Shown here: positions 42,694-52,540 of the stretch, in pieces | Layout: each line of letters begins with the position of its first letter | Position numbering within the stretch: the stretch's first letter is position 1 | Source of the DNA: Maridesulfovibrio sp. | Lineage (GTDB): Bacteria > Desulfobacterota > Desulfovibrionia > Desulfovibrionales > Desulfovibrionaceae | DNA length: 64,000 nt | Assembly: GCF_963678865.1 (NCBI RefSeq) | Contig: NZ_OY787459.1 | Span: 1,454,501-1,518,500, forward strand | Direction of reading: 5' to 3' | The notes under the pieces: generated by a model | What the model was told of the DNA's origin: nothing | What the model saw: only the letters and a program-made list of their open reading frames with translations | Database searches by the model: none | Translations under genes and position numbers: made by a program

Positions 42694-43350
42694 TTAAAGG
42701 TAGATACCCTTTTCTTTAAGCTCTTCACCGTAACTCTTCAGTTCTGCTTTTGAACGCAGACCGAGCTTCTTCATAAAATTGGACCGATGCTTTTCCACAG
42801 TTTTGACACTGATAACCAGTAAATCGGCAATTTCCCGGTTCTTATATCCGGCAAGCACATGCTTCAAAACCTCGCGCTCCCGATCCGTAAGAGCATCAAG
42901 ACTCATGCAGCTGTTCGTACGCTCCCTTTGCAAAAAACCTTTGGCCACTTCCGCTGAAATATCAGGAGCAAGGTAGACCTTACCTTTCATTACCGTTTCA
43001 ATAGCCATCACCAACTCCTTGCTGGAGGAGGTCTTCAACACATACCCGCTGGCCCCGGCATCAAGGGCTGAAAAAATATGGTCAGGCTCAACATGTGCCG
43101 TTAAAGCCAGAAACTTTGTCCTGCCATCTCCGGCAAGCTCCTGAATGGCCTGCACACCGCTTTTGACAGGCATGGAAAGATCCATAAGCACAACATCCGG
43201 ATTGAGCCTCCGGCAAAGACGCACCGCCTCTTCACCGTTCTCAGCCATACCGAGCACAGATATTCCCGGCTGAGACTTCAGAATTGTCTTCAGCCCTTCC
43301 CGAACCAGCGCATGATCATCAGCAATAACGACTTTAACCAGATTTAACAT
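42694..43350 (-). CDS. NarL/FixJ-type response regulator
   Basis: This is a 218-residue protein. The receiver domain has VVIADDHALVREGL, the phospho-acceptor Asp57 in VVLMDLSMP, and the Lys in YVLKTSSS. The C-terminal LuxR helix-turn-helix has LTDREREVLKHVLAGYKNREIADLLVISVKTVEKHRSNFMKKL. It is a DNA-binding two-component regulator. There is no histidine kinase next to it, so the partner is elsewhere. It lies just outside the island, beyond tRNA-Ser(UGA). Confidence 0.95.
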   Translation of the reverse strand: MLNLVKVVIADDHALVREGLKTILKSQPGISVLGMAENGEEAVRLCRRLNPDVVLMDLSMPVKSGVQAIQELAGDGRTKFLALTAHVEPDHIFSALDAGASGYVLKTSSSKELVMAIETVMKGKVYLAPDISAEVAKGFLQRERTNSCMSLDALTDREREVLKHVLAGYKNREIADLLVISVKTVEKHRSNFMKKLGLRSKAELKSYGEELKEKGIYL

Positions 43351-43472
43351 CGAGCACCTGAAAGCAGATAAAAAATAATTTGCAAATTCGACCGAACGAT
43401 AATTCCTAGCAGAAAAGTATTACATATTGCAACATAGGATAGCACGTTCTTGCTTTTTTCAAAACTTTCCAG

Positions 43473-43508
43473 AAACTAAAAAAGGCAGTCGGATTACTCC
43501 GACTGCCT
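43473..43508 (-). terminator. Terminator of tRNA-Ser(GCU)
   Basis: A perfect 11-bp stem (AGGCAGTCGGA with TCCGACTGCCT), a TTAC loop and a T tract on the minus strand. Confidence 0.9.
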
Positions 43509-43520
43509 AGTACTTTCATG

Positions 43521-43615
43521 TGGCGGAGAGGGAGGGATTTGAACCCTCGATAGAGTTTTAAGCCCTATACTCGCTTAGCAGGCGAGCGCCTTCAGCCGTG
43601 CTCGGCCACCTCTCC
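43521..43615 (-). tRNA. tRNA-Ser(GCU)
   Basis: A 95-base gene with encoded CCA. The acceptor GGAGAGG pairs with CCTCTCC, the anticodon stem-loop CTCGC-CTGCTAA-GCGAG gives anticodon GCT, and there is a long variable arm. Its 3' end is nearly identical to that of tRNA-Ser(UGA). Confidence 0.96.
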
Positions 43616-43716
43616 GTATATGTGGTGAAGAAGCTTAACCCGCTTCACTCACTCAGGAAGCGTTGTAATACATCCGCACCAGCAGACTGTCAACAACATT
43701 TTTAAACTTTTTCAAA

Positions 43717-45069
43717 TTATTTATGAACTATATCTTCTTTTGCCCTGAATGTTGACCTGAACACAATATTCAAAGGTGCGTGTTTCACATTCAGAATCTT
43801 ACGGAGCCTGTTTTCCAAAAAACGATGGTAAGAAGTCTTGATCAACTTCTCGTCATTGATAAAGAAAATAAAGGTCGGCGGTTCATCGTCAGCCTGAGTC
43901 ATGTACTTGAACTTGGCCCTTTTGCGCTTAACCACCGGAGGCTGATGTTTTTCAATAATTTCCTTCATAATCCGGTTCAACTGCCCGGTAGAAATACGCA
44001 GAGAGCATTCAGCCTTAAGCTTGCTGGCAAGAGGCAGAATACCACCCAGACCGGACTTGGAAATACAGGAAGTATAAACGACGGGCACATGGTTAGCCAT
44101 ACGCAAGGCTCTTTCGAATCCCTCACGCAGAAGCGAACGTTCGGACTTGGAAACAAGATCAATCTTGTTCACCGCGATAATGAACGGAACAGCTTCACGC
44201 AGCAGATATTCCAACAACCGCTTATCCTGCTTGGTAATACCGGCCAGAGCATCCACAACCATCACGGTAATGTCTGCCTTGGTACTGCTCCTTAGGGCAC
44301 GAACAACACTGAAACGCTCAATGGTATCAGTTATGTTGGTCCGGCGTCGAACTCCGGCGGTATCCACAAAAGTATATGTTTTCCCGCCACTTACAAAAGT
44401 AACATCTACGCTGTCGCGGGTGGTTCCGGCAATGTCACTGACGATAACCCGCTCCTCCCCGGTCAAGGCATTTACCATGGAGGACTTACCTGCATTGGGT
44501 CGACCGAGCATGGCAATCTTGAGGCCTTTAGCTTCCTCGTCCTCTTCCTCGTACTTAATCCCGGTGGCAAGGGCCATGTCGGCAACCTTTTCACGCAGCT
44601 CAAGCAGGTTGAAGCCGTGTTCAGCTGAAACAGCCATCATCTCAAAGCCCAGGGCATGGAAATCCGCAGTGGCCTGCGCTTCCAATTCAGATCCGTCAAC
44701 CTTGTTAACCAGCAGCAGGATGGGTTTGTTGCTCTGACGGATGTAAGCAGCTACCTGCTCATCAAGCTGGGTCAGCCCGGTACGTCCGTCCACAACAAGA
44801 ATAAGAGCATGGGATTCTTCAATGGCTTCGCGAGCCTGCTCGAAGATATCTCCCTGAAATTCTTCTGAATCATTATCGCTTTCCATGACCAGTCCGCCGG
44901 TATCAATCAGGGCGTAATGAATTCCGTCGTAATGGCCTTCGGCATAGATACGATCACGGGTAATGCCGGGCATATCATGGGTGATTGCCCTCTTTTTTCT
45001 CAACAATCTGTTGAACAGGGTGGATTTCCCCACATTGGGGCGTCCGATAAGTGCAATGGTTGGCAGCAT
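43717..45069 (-). CDS. der: Ribosome-assembly GTPase Der (EngA)
   Basis: The ATG at 45069 follows GGAGG by seven bases; the frame extends to 45141 without a site. The 450-residue protein has two G domains: the first with LIGRPNVGKSTLFNRL, DTGG and NKVD, the second with MLGRPNAGKSSMVNAL, DTAGVRR and NKID. The C-terminal KH-like domain follows. It is essential for 50S subunit maturation. Confidence 0.97.
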   Translation of the reverse strand: MLPTIALIGRPNVGKSTLFNRLLRKKRAITHDMPGITRDRIYAEGHYDGIHYALIDTGGLVMESDNDSEEFQGDIFEQAREAIEESHALILVVDGRTGLTQLDEQVAAYIRQSNKPILLLVNKVDGSELEAQATADFHALGFEMMAVSAEHGFNLLELREKVADMALATGIKYEEEDEEAKGLKIAMLGRPNAGKSSMVNALTGEERVIVSDIAGTTRDSVDVTFVSGGKTYTFVDTAGVRRRTNITDTIERFSVVRALRSSTKADITVMVVDALAGITKQDKRLLEYLLREAVPFIIAVNKIDLVSKSERSLLREGFERALRMANHVPVVYTSCISKSGLGGILPLASKLKAECSLRISTGQLNRIMKEIIEKHQPPVVKRKRAKFKYMTQADDEPPTFIFFINDEKLIKTSYHRFLENRLRKILNVKHAPLNIVFRSTFRAKEDIVHK

Positions 45070-45140
45070 GGCTGGCCCTCCGATAATAATAAACTGCAAT
45101 CCACGGGAATTCCTATTCTCGTGTGCAGAAGTATATATCA

Positions 45141-45170
45141 AAAAAAGCGGGAAGACATCCGCTTCCCGCT
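45141..45170 (-). terminator. Terminator of mtnA/gatB run
   Basis: A 9-bp stem (AGCGGGAAG with CTTCCCGCT) with TTTTTT next on the minus strand, downstream of mtnA. Confidence 0.85.
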
Positions 45171-45242
45171 ATTAGAATCTCCTAAAGGAGTCCTATTGCA
45201 CAAGGTGTAAAGGCTGTAAAGCAGTTTATTGCCCCTAAGAAA

Positions 45243-46283
45243 CTACTCTTCCTCAAAAAGCTTCTTGATGGCCTCGGTGTAGGGAGGTCTCAGCACACCT
45301 TTTTCGGTAATGATCCCGGCGATAAGCTCATTGGGAGTCGGGTCAAATGCGAAGTTGAAGACATCCACACCTTCGGGGGTAATTCGATGATCGCCCACAT
45401 GAGTCACTTCGGTGGGGGTGCGGTCTTCGATGGGCACATCGTCACCGGTGGGTGTTTCGGGATCGATGGTGTAAACCGGGGCGGCAACATAAAAGGGAAT
45501 ACCGAACTCACGGGCCAGCAGGGCCACGCCGTAAGTTCCGATCTTGTTAACAGCATCACCGTTAGCAGCTATTCGGTCCGCGCCGACAACGACTTTCTGC
45601 ACCAGACCTTTCTTCATCAGCAGTGCGCAAGCGTTGTCACAAGCAACCTTTACCGGGATGCCGTCACTATGCAATTCGTAAGCTGTGAGGCGCGCCCCCT
45701 GAAGAAAAGGACGGGTTTCATTGGCAATGACGGAAACTTTCTTGCCCTGATCTACTGCGCCACGCACTACGCCAAGCGCAGTACCGTAACCGGCGGTAGC
45801 CAGTGCTCCGGCATTGCAGTGGGTCATGATGGTGTCGCCGTCATCCATGAGCTCGCCGCCGAACTTGCCGATATCTTCGCACATGCGGATATCGTCCACA
45901 TGAATTTCCTTGGCACGCTTGAGCCAGATATCGCAAAGTTCATCGAGAGAGACATCACCGGCTTCAGCCCAGATGCGTTTCATTTCGCGCACAGCCCAAC
46001 GCAGGTTGACTGCAGTAGGACGGGCATTTTCAATCTTGTCGAGATTTTTTTCCAGATCGGCTTTCCAATCTGCACTACCTGCAACTTCGCGGCCTGCAAG
46101 GTAACAGCCGTAAGCAGCAGTAACTCCGATGGCAGGAGCACCGCGCACAACCATCACAACGAGAGCTTCAACTATATCATCGGTAGTTTTGCAGTCAAAC
46201 CAGTCCTCGCGGGTCGGCAGGTAACGCTGGTCCAGCAGCACAAGGGCATCTTTTTCAGCTGAAAACTGAATATGCTCAGTCAT
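45243..46283 (-). CDS. mtnA: Methylthioribose-1-phosphate isomerase
   Basis: This is a 346-residue member of the eIF2B-related aldose-ketose isomerases. Family blocks: [47 protein letters not shown] (with the catalytic Cys), [16 protein letters not shown], and [20 protein letters not shown] with the catalytic Asp. Role: the methionine salvage step from MTR-1-P to MTRu-1-P. It lies 18 bases after gatB and may share its transcript. Other mtn genes are not nearby. Confidence 0.95.
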   Translation of the reverse strand: MTEHIQFSAEKDALVLLDQRYLPTREDWFDCKTTDDIVEALVVMVVRGAPAIGVTAAYGCYLAGREVAGSADWKADLEKNLDKIENARPTAVNLRWAVREMKRIWAEAGDVSLDELCDIWLKRAKEIHVDDIRMCEDIGKFGGELMDDGDTIMTHCNAGALATAGYGTALGVVRGAVDQGKKVSVIANETRPFLQGARLTAYELHSDGIPVKVACDNACALLMKKGLVQKVVVGADRIAANGDAVNKIGTYGVALLAREFGIPFYVAAPVYTIDPETPTGDDVPIEDRTPTEVTHVGDHRITPEGVDVFNFAFDPTPNELIAGIITEKGVLRPPYTEAIKKLFEEE

Positions 46284-46301
46284 TTTTTATCTCACTATTA
46301 G

Positions 46302-47744
46302 TTAAGAAAGTTTTTCGGAGATCATCTTGCTGACCATGCCGGGATTGGCCTTGCCTTTGGTCTCGCGCATAATCTGGCCCATAAAGAAACTCATCAGCTT
46401 TTTCTTGCCGCCTTTGAAAGCTTCAACTTCATCCGGGTTGTCGGCCAGAACTTTATCGACCACAGCCTCAAGAGAGGAGCTGTCAGAAATCTGAACCAGT
46501 CCCTTATCCTGAACGTACTTTTCAGGATCAAGTCCCTGAGTGAAAACTTCGTTGAATATATCTTTACCGATCTTGATGCTGATCACATCCTTATCCACAA
46601 GCTGGATCAGCTTGGCCATCATTTCCGGTTTGAATTTGCACTCGGCCACGGTCAGTTCAGACTGGTTGAGTTCACGCAAAAAGTCACCTTTGATCCAGTT
46701 CACAACTTTTTTAGGATCATCCTGGATCTCGAGAACTGCTTCAAAATAGTCGGCAATATCTTTTTCAGAGCTGATCAATTCTGCATCATCCTCGCTCAAT
46801 TCCATGTCATCGATAAAGCGCGCCTTACGCTCTGCCGGTAACTCGGGCAGCGAAGCCTGCCATTCCGCCATCCATTCATCGGCAATAACCAGAGGAACGA
46901 GATCCGGGTCCGGGAAGTAGCGATAGTCGTGAGCTTCTTCCTTGCCGCGCATGGAATGGGTGGTTCCTTTGTCCGCATCGTAAAGACGGGTTTCCTGAAC
47001 AATCTTCTCCCCGTCTTCAATGAGGTCTATCTGACGAGCAACTTCGTAACGGATTGCCTTATGAATGTTGCGGAAGGAGTTGATGTTTTTCAGTTCTGCA
47101 CGGGTGCCGAATTCCTTCTGGCCCAAGGGACGAACAGAAATGTTGGCGTCACACCGAAAAGATCCTTCTTCAAGGTTACCGTCACAGATACCAAGGTACA
47201 GCAGGATGGAACGCAGCGACTTGAGGTAGGCAACGGCTTCATCAGCACTGCGCATGTCCGGCTCACTGACAATCTCGATGAGCGGCACACCGGTACGGTT
47301 CAGGTCCACAAAGCTGGCGTTTTCAGCAGCGGAGTGGATATTCTTTCCCGCATCTTCTTCCATATGGATACGGGTGATTCCGATTCGCTTAGCCTGCTTT
47401 TCGCCATCAGCATCTTCCCATGAAATATCAAGATGGCCGTGTTCGCAGATAGGCAGATCGAACTGGGAGATCTGGTAGCCCTTGGGCAGGTCGGGATAAA
47501 AATAGTTTTTACGGGCGAAAATGGATTTCTGGTTCACGGTACAATTGGTGGCCAGCCCCATCTTGGCGGCGTATTCCATTACCTTTTCATTAAGAACAGG
47601 AAGAACTCCGGGCATGCCGGAACATACTTCACAAACGTTCTCGTTGGGGTCCTTGCCGAATTCAGTGGAACAACCGCAAAAAATCTTGGTCTTGGTCTTG
47701 AGCTGGGCGTGAACTTCAAGCCCGATTACTGTTTCAAACTGCAT
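46302..47744 (-). CDS. gatB: Asp/Glu-tRNA amidotransferase subunit B
   Basis: This is a 480-residue protein of normal length. The family opening [28 protein letters not shown] and [26 protein letters not shown] block are present, with the C-terminal YqeY/GatB tail ending [16 protein letters not shown] precedes the ATG. With GatA and GatC it converts misacylated Glu-tRNA(Gln) or Asp-tRNA(Asn). gatA and gatC are not adjacent. A hairpin repeat lies just upstream. Confidence 0.96.
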   Translation of the reverse strand: MQFETVIGLEVHAQLKTKTKIFCGCSTEFGKDPNENVCEVCSGMPGVLPVLNEKVMEYAAKMGLATNCTVNQKSIFARKNYFYPDLPKGYQISQFDLPICEHGHLDISWEDADGEKQAKRIGITRIHMEEDAGKNIHSAAENASFVDLNRTGVPLIEIVSEPDMRSADEAVAYLKSLRSILLYLGICDGNLEEGSFRCDANISVRPLGQKEFGTRAELKNINSFRNIHKAIRYEVARQIDLIEDGEKIVQETRLYDADKGTTHSMRGKEEAHDYRYFPDPDLVPLVIADEWMAEWQASLPELPAERKARFIDDMELSEDDAELISSEKDIADYFEAVLEIQDDPKKVVNWIKGDFLRELNQSELTVAECKFKPEMMAKLIQLVDKDVISIKIGKDIFNEVFTQGLDPEKYVQDKGLVQISDSSSLEAVVDKVLADNPDEVEAFKGGKKKLMSFFMGQIMRETKGKANPGMVSKMISEKLS

Positions 47745-47762
47745 TATATGTATCTCCTTATG

Positions 47763-47836
47763 AGATGCCTTCGGCGACCCTGCCGGGGGCCTTAAACCCT
47801 TTTGTAAAAGGGTTTAAGAATCCCAAAACCTTTTAT
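47763..47836 (-). repeat. Intergenic hairpin repeat, copy 1
   Basis: In minus-strand sense: GGGATTC, a strong stem (TTAAACCCTTTT with AAAAGGGTTTAA), then CCCCCGGCAGGGTCGCCGAAGGCATC. It shares the GGGATTC start and CGCCGnAGGC end with copy 2 and probably acts as a terminator/REP-like element. Confidence 0.6.
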
Positions 47837-47897
47837 TATGGCTTCGCCGCTGGTAGCATTTAATATTCTGTTAATTTAATAAAAAAACCAACCTTCA

Positions 47898-47941
47898 GGG
47901 ATTCCAAAAAGGATTATCCCCTTTGGCCGCCGGAGGCAATC
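47898..47941 (+). repeat. Intergenic hairpin repeat, copy 2
   Basis: In plus-strand sense: GGGATTCC, AAAAAGGATTATCCCCTTT, GGCCGCCGGAGGCAATC. It faces copy 1 across about 60 bases, just after the mltA stop. Confidence 0.6.
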
Positions 47942-49221
47942 TATCGGCGCAGTGCAGATTTACTTATCAGTAAATATACAGGCACGTGCGTTTTCAGATG
48001 ATGCGCGGGATATTTAAATTCATTCCCGGTCCCGATGTAATAGTCAAGGCGTGTGCCTTTGATTGCCTTCCCGGTATCCTGCGCCAGCCCCACTCCGTTA
48101 ACACGGCGGGACGGATGTCCTTTTTCAGGATAAATATCCGTGCGGAAGCCAACTATGGAACCAAGCGGAATCAGCTTCGGGTCCGTAGCAAGACTGACCA
48201 TTGATTTCAGAGGCTTGCCGATGGCAGCCTGCGGCTCTCCACGGGTAACCTTAAAAAAGATATAACTTTCGTTTTTGGCCATCAGCTCCCACATCCGGTC
48301 CGGATGTTTGAGCAGCCAGGATTTGATCTTTTCACGGGACAACTGACTTTTCTTGAGCACCCCGTTATGAAGCATGATACTCCCCAGACCCTTAAAAGAT
48401 CGTCCGTTACTACCGCTAAAAACAGCTGTACGCAAACGCCCGTCAGGAAGACGCAGAACGCCACCGCCCTGCACATGCATGTAGAACAGGTCCACAGGAT
48501 CTTTCAACCATGCTACTTCCAGCCCACGCCCGGCGAGAACCTTTTTGATATCAATGTCACGGCGGGAATGATACGGGAGTATCTTTCCATTTTCAACCCG
48601 GTAAGCTTTACGCAACTGCTCGGACCAAGGATGTGTCTGTCCCGGACGGGCTTTGCGCAGGTCGGGAGGGAGCCGGTAAACCGGATATTTATATGGGCCT
48701 TTTTGGGTCAGGCTGGCCTCGATAACCGGAGTGTAATACCCGGTCATCTCCGCACCGGACTGGAGTTCATACCAGACAAAATACTTGCCAAGCAACTCCG
48801 GGTTCCGGTCAAGCCGGGGCAACAGCCTTTCCAGATCTTCAAGAGATTTACGCAACTGGCCCCACGTAAGCCTGAGTTCCTTACGCCTGAGTGCCAGCCC
48901 TCCGGACGGGTTACGCTGAACATATTCGATAGATTTTCGAATCTGCGGACCGAGATCACGCCATGTGCGCAAACTTTGACTCTGCGCTGAAATCCTGCGT
49001 GCGGCAATGGCTGAAGAATGATCCGACAACTTGGAATAACGCACCGGACCGGAAATAAACTTCCCGCTGTCTCTTTTGCTTTTCCAGACCTTTGTTTTGG
49101 TACTCTGTGATACATACCGTTTTTGGGACACAGGGCCGACCTTGGCCGCACACCCGCAAAGACAGATTGAAAACAGGCAGAGCACCGCCAGTGACCTGAG
49201 AATTGAAATATTTTTTTTCAT
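47941..49221 (-). CDS. mltA: Membrane-bound lytic transglycosylase A
   Basis: This is a 426-residue lipoprotein: signal peptide with lipobox LCGC (Cys24). The MltA barrel and 3D domain are present: FTGYYTPVIEASL-like region (GAEMTGYYTPVIEASL), VDLFYMHVQGGGVLRLPDGR, and SLATDPKLIPLGSIVGF...RVNGVGLAQDTGKAIKG..., with the catalytic Asp in the AQDTGKAIKG block. It cleaves murein to 1,6-anhydro products at the outer membrane. It is followed on the same strand by gatB and preceded by the DUF89-like gene (7 bases). Confidence 0.93.
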   Translation of the reverse strand: MKKNISILRSLAVLCLFSICLCGCAAKVGPVSQKRYVSQSTKTKVWKSKRDSGKFISGPVRYSKLSDHSSAIAARRISAQSQSLRTWRDLGPQIRKSIEYVQRNPSGGLALRRKELRLTWGQLRKSLEDLERLLPRLDRNPELLGKYFVWYELQSGAEMTGYYTPVIEASLTQKGPYKYPVYRLPPDLRKARPGQTHPWSEQLRKAYRVENGKILPYHSRRDIDIKKVLAGRGLEVAWLKDPVDLFYMHVQGGGVLRLPDGRLRTAVFSGSNGRSFKGLGSIMLHNGVLKKSQLSREKIKSWLLKHPDRMWELMAKNESYIFFKVTRGEPQAAIGKPLKSMVSLATDPKLIPLGSIVGFRTDIYPEKGHPSRRVNGVGLAQDTGKAIKGTRLDYYIGTGNEFKYPAHHLKTHVPVYLLISKSALRR

Positions 49222-49227
49222 TTGGAC

Positions 49228-50973
49228 CTATGACTCGATAACCACGTCGCTAAAACGCCCTACCCCGTATTCACGCCGTCTAAGGAATTTATCCGGGCCG
49301 GGTCCGATGATCTGCAACTCGCGATGGCGACGCTGCACATCCTGTGCAATATGCATTTCCTTGGTACATCCTGTTGAATATGTAGCATCTTTGCCCGCCC
49401 AGACCGGTGGAACCTTTTCACCCATCAACTCAAAACTGGTTTCAATGTCGGCATAGGTCTGAAAACGCCAGATAGTAATAAAACCGCTCCGCTGAACCTT
49501 TTCCCACATGAACATGAGATCATCGGCATCCATGCCTTCTTCAAAATGTTCCGCCGGGTTGATGATGTAGGTATCGGCAAGCCTGTCGCGCAGGTATCCC
49601 ACAAAAGTATTCAACACCTTGATGGCCGTATCCACCTGTCCGGGGATGCTGCCGACAATGGCACTGTAAAACATTACCGCTTTACGTTCACTGCGGGCCA
49701 GCTGCATCTCGGCGATAATTTCATCGGCCTTGGCGGATATATCGGCCTCGGTAAACTTGTTGACCTTTTGGGATTTAGCTTTGAATTCGAGTTTAAATTC
49801 ACCCTCAAGGTTACGGTAGAAACAGATTATATCGCGAGTGAACAAATGAGTGTTGCCGAGAAGCCTGCGCCTGTTACCCCAGCCTTTCGCAAGAATCAGG
49901 TCAGATTCCTTCCATGCCCGGGCAAAGGTCACGCTGCATCTGATCAGATTCAGCCGTTCACGTGTGCCGTCGGAAATGACCACAAACGGGTTCTGCCGCA
50001 AATTGGACAAGAGATCATTTTTGGAAATACGCTCTTCGGTGATAAACAAAGCATCCCTGAGAGCTTCGGCCAGCAACGGATTACTCTCCCGGTCCCAGAA
50101 AGTGGGAGAATCAAACCAGAACCCCTCTTTAAGGGCAAGAATAACGCTGTGCCCCTGACGCAACAGGGATTTAATCATCAGCAGATCAGCCATCAGCCCC
50201 CCGGTTTCATCCGGGATAACCAGAATTTTCAATCCCCCGCCGCTGCCGTGGAAAACATTGCGTACTGCACTGAAATCAATCTCATCACGGGAATACATTT
50301 TTGAGTAAAGTTTATAATCCTCACCGAACAGGGCCTGGCTCCACTGGTCCGGCAGACTGGAAAGCCTGAAAATCCGTTCAAGTTCAATCATATCCAATTC
50401 AAAACGCATGTCAGCGAGATTCACGCAATCCGGAACCGGGTACGGACATGATTCCATGGCCTGCTTGAAAAAATCACTTTCCACATAAGCCTTTCCCCGG
50501 CTGAAAAGCAGTTCCTTACGGTTACGGTAGGGGTCATCCAGCCCGCTGCGGGAAAGAAAAATCGTAATCATATTTTTGAGCAGCCGCAGGGGTATCATTA
50601 TTGATGAGTCCAGGGCCTGCTTAAATTTGTGGCGGCAGAGATTAAGGATCAGCTTACGCTGGTAACGGTCGGAAACATGATTTTTAACAAGTTTGACCAG
50701 AGCCCGCCAGACAAAGACATATACATCAAGCAGATCCTGCTCCAGTCCCGGGGTAACCAGCCTGTTGAACTGCCAGTCCGAACAAGGCGCGAAAACCTGA
50801 TTATCTTCCAGCGCAACCATGAAACGCAGTTGCTCAGGGGATGCGTTTTTGACCGGATCAATGATGCTTTCCAGATGATTCGCGGTCATAAAATGGAGAA
50901 GCCAGGCATCAAAAACCGGATCTTCACCGTACTTGAGATCTTTGATGGATGTAAAATCAGGCAGGATGCTCAC
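49228..50973 (-). CDS. DUF89/ARMT1-like domain protein
   Basis: This is a 581-residue cytoplasmic protein. The middle and C-terminal parts show the pattern of the DUF89 damage-control phosphatase/ARMT1 family: LVIPDETGGLMADLLMIKSLLRQGHSVILALK, VISDGTRERLNL and SDLILAKGWGNRR (the family's Lys-Gly-x-Gly-Asn). Known members are metal-dependent phosphatases acting on damaged phosphorylated metabolites. The first asparagine of the usual DN pair is replaced by Glu-Thr, so activity may differ. It lies seven bases after nadK, which suggests a link to NAD(P) metabolism; this is an inference. Confidence 0.6.
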   Translation of the reverse strand: MSILPDFTSIKDLKYGEDPVFDAWLLHFMTANHLESIIDPVKNASPEQLRFMVALEDNQVFAPCSDWQFNRLVTPGLEQDLLDVYVFVWRALVKLVKNHVSDRYQRKLILNLCRHKFKQALDSSIMIPLRLLKNMITIFLSRSGLDDPYRNRKELLFSRGKAYVESDFFKQAMESCPYPVPDCVNLADMRFELDMIELERIFRLSSLPDQWSQALFGEDYKLYSKMYSRDEIDFSAVRNVFHGSGGGLKILVIPDETGGLMADLLMIKSLLRQGHSVILALKEGFWFDSPTFWDRESNPLLAEALRDALFITEERISKNDLLSNLRQNPFVVISDGTRERLNLIRCSVTFARAWKESDLILAKGWGNRRRLLGNTHLFTRDIICFYRNLEGEFKLEFKAKSQKVNKFTEADISAKADEIIAEMQLARSERKAVMFYSAIVGSIPGQVDTAIKVLNTFVGYLRDRLADTYIINPAEHFEEGMDADDLMFMWEKVQRSGFITIWRFQTYADIETSFELMGEKVPPVWAGKDATYSTGCTKEMHIAQDVQRRHRELQIIGPGPDKFLRRREYGVGRFSDVVIES

Positions 50974-50980
50974 TAGAAAT

Positions 50981-51832
50981 CTACTCCGTAAGGAAGCCCT
51001 TGCTTCTCAATTTTTCAAAAAAAGTATTACTGCGGATGCGGGCCAGCATAAGTTCATTTTTATGGCGGGAAATAACAACGCGGTATCCCTCGCTCAGAGG
51101 ATAGGGGACCCGTCCGTCTTCGGTGAGATAAACGTCGCCGGAAGCTTCGCCCACGTCGATGGTCAGCGGGGCATCAACAGGCAGAACCATGGGTCTTATC
51201 CCGTTCAGGAATGGACAGACCGGGGTCAGGCACATTGCCGGCAGTTCGGGATGGACAAGCGGGCCGCCCGCAGAAACGTTATAGGCCGTGGAGCCTGTGG
51301 AGGTTGAAATAATCAACCCGTCAGCACGAAGATTCTTAATCCATTGCCCCTTCTGTCCGATGTCGAGAGAAATAATCCTGGCTACAGCCCCACGGGAAAT
51401 GACCAGATCGTTGATTGCCACCCCGCGAGCCACGATACCGTTGCCGCGCTGGACTTCGTAATCGAAAGCAGTTCTAGGTGAGATATCCAGGTCATTGCTG
51501 AAAAAATTCTCAAGAGCTGTTTCCCAATCTTCAGGAAAGACCTCGGCCAGAAATCCCACCCGGCCATGATTGATGCCCAGCACCGGGACTGCCCAGTCAA
51601 TAACGTTTCCGGCTACACTTATAAATGTACCGTCACCGCCGAGAACCAGCACCAGAATGGTATTCTCCCGGTAAGCGGAAACAGTTATCCGCGCCGGGGG
51701 ACAAGGATGCTCCACAATATCGGAATTAACACCGCGCACACTCAACCACCGGGCGATTTCGCCCCCCAGATCAGCTGCACTGCCCCCGCCGGACTTGGTA
51801 ACAATTAAAACAGAACCTTGACTATCTGACAT
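50981..51832 (-). CDS. nadK: NAD kinase
   Basis: The ATG at 51832 has AGGAG eight bases upstream; the frame continues to 51862. The 283-residue protein has the catalytic GGDG in VLVLGGDGTFISVAG, the NE/D-type block (ALNDLVISRG as VAINDLVISRG), GLIISTSTGSTAYNVSAGGPLV and HPELPAMCLTPVCP. It makes NADP from NAD and ATP. It starts the nadK-DUF89-mltA minus-strand run. Confidence 0.96.
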   Translation of the reverse strand: MSDSQGSVLIVTKSGGGSAADLGGEIARWLSVRGVNSDIVEHPCPPARITVSAYRENTILVLVLGGDGTFISVAGNVIDWAVPVLGINHGRVGFLAEVFPEDWETALENFFSNDLDISPRTAFDYEVQRGNGIVARGVAINDLVISRGAVARIISLDIGQKGQWIKNLRADGLIISTSTGSTAYNVSAGGPLVHPELPAMCLTPVCPFLNGIRPMVLPVDAPLTIDVGEASGDVYLTEDGRVPYPLSEGYRVVISRHKNELMLARIRSNTFFEKLRSKGFLTE

Positions 51833-52013
51833 AGACAACTCTCCTATTAGAAAGACGCCCAAGATTCAACTGTTTGCTGCTCTAAAAAAAACAGAAAAAC
51901 AATCTGCGGCTACTATACTTTTTTAGTGCAGACATTAAGCTTATTTTAGCAGTCCATCCATAAGTATCTGTAAAAAATATAAAATATTTTTTCTTTTTTT
52001 TCATAATTTCCCC

Positions 52014-52041
52014 TAAAGAATATATTGAAACCAGCCGATAC
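52014..52041 (+). promoter_or_regulatory. Sigma-28-like promoter of the flgM transcript
   Basis: TAAA, 16 bases, then GCCGATAC. The -10 box matches GCCGATAA at 7 of 8; the spacing is one base longer than the usual 15. Confidence 0.6.
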
Positions 52042-52065
52042 AGGGTATGAGGAGGATTATATACC

Positions 52066-52482
52066 GTGGCTCACAACCCTGCTGAAATAAGAAATATGCT
52101 GCGCACTTACGGCAAGCAGCTGACCAGCGCCAAGCGACTGGCCCGATTCAGGCGTGCTCTGAAAAGGTCCGAGTCTCCTGACGTAGTCACTATTTCACGG
52201 CAGGCAAGGCGTCGCGAGCTTGTGGAAAAAATTTCCCGGGAAATTATCGAAAATCTCATAGTCTCGGGTAATGAAAATCCTGTAGTGTCCGATATATTAG
52301 AACAGCTGGAGCTTGATTTCGGTGACCGCTTTTTTTTCGAGTACCCTCTCGACGGCAGCGATGTGCAAGTTCTGAAAGAGACCCCGGAAGGTGTTTTTGA
52401 CCTGCCACGCGAAGAAAAGGCGCAGGTCATGAACAGGCTCTGGGAAATCACGCTGGACAAGGTAGACCGGACCATGCTCTGA
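52066..52482 (+). CDS. Unknown 138-residue protein upstream of flgM
   Basis: I do not recognise a function; Desulfovibrio genomes have a gene of this kind beside flgM. The N-terminal half is very basic (GKQLTSAKRLARFRRALKR), the C-terminal half acidic (LELDFGDRFFFEYPLDGSDV). It starts at a GTG with GGAGG ten bases upstream. Nothing suggests export. It shares the sigma-28-like promoter with flgM, 58 bases downstream, so it may work in late flagellar regulation or as a chaperone. Confidence 0.6.
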   Translation: MAHNPAEIRNMLRTYGKQLTSAKRLARFRRALKRSESPDVVTISRQARRRELVEKISREIIENLIVSGNENPVVSDILEQLELDFGDRFFFEYPLDGSDVQVLKETPEGVFDLPREEKAQVMNRLWEITLDKVDRTML

Positions 52483-52540
52483 TGCAGGCCGCTTAAAAAA
52501 AACTCATGACATTGTAAATTGGGTAACCCCGGAGGGGATT

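Noticed and set aside
45387..46262. A 291-codon plus-strand ORF antisense to mtnA.
   Set aside because: Mirror of mtnA; the mtnA product matches its family along the whole length.
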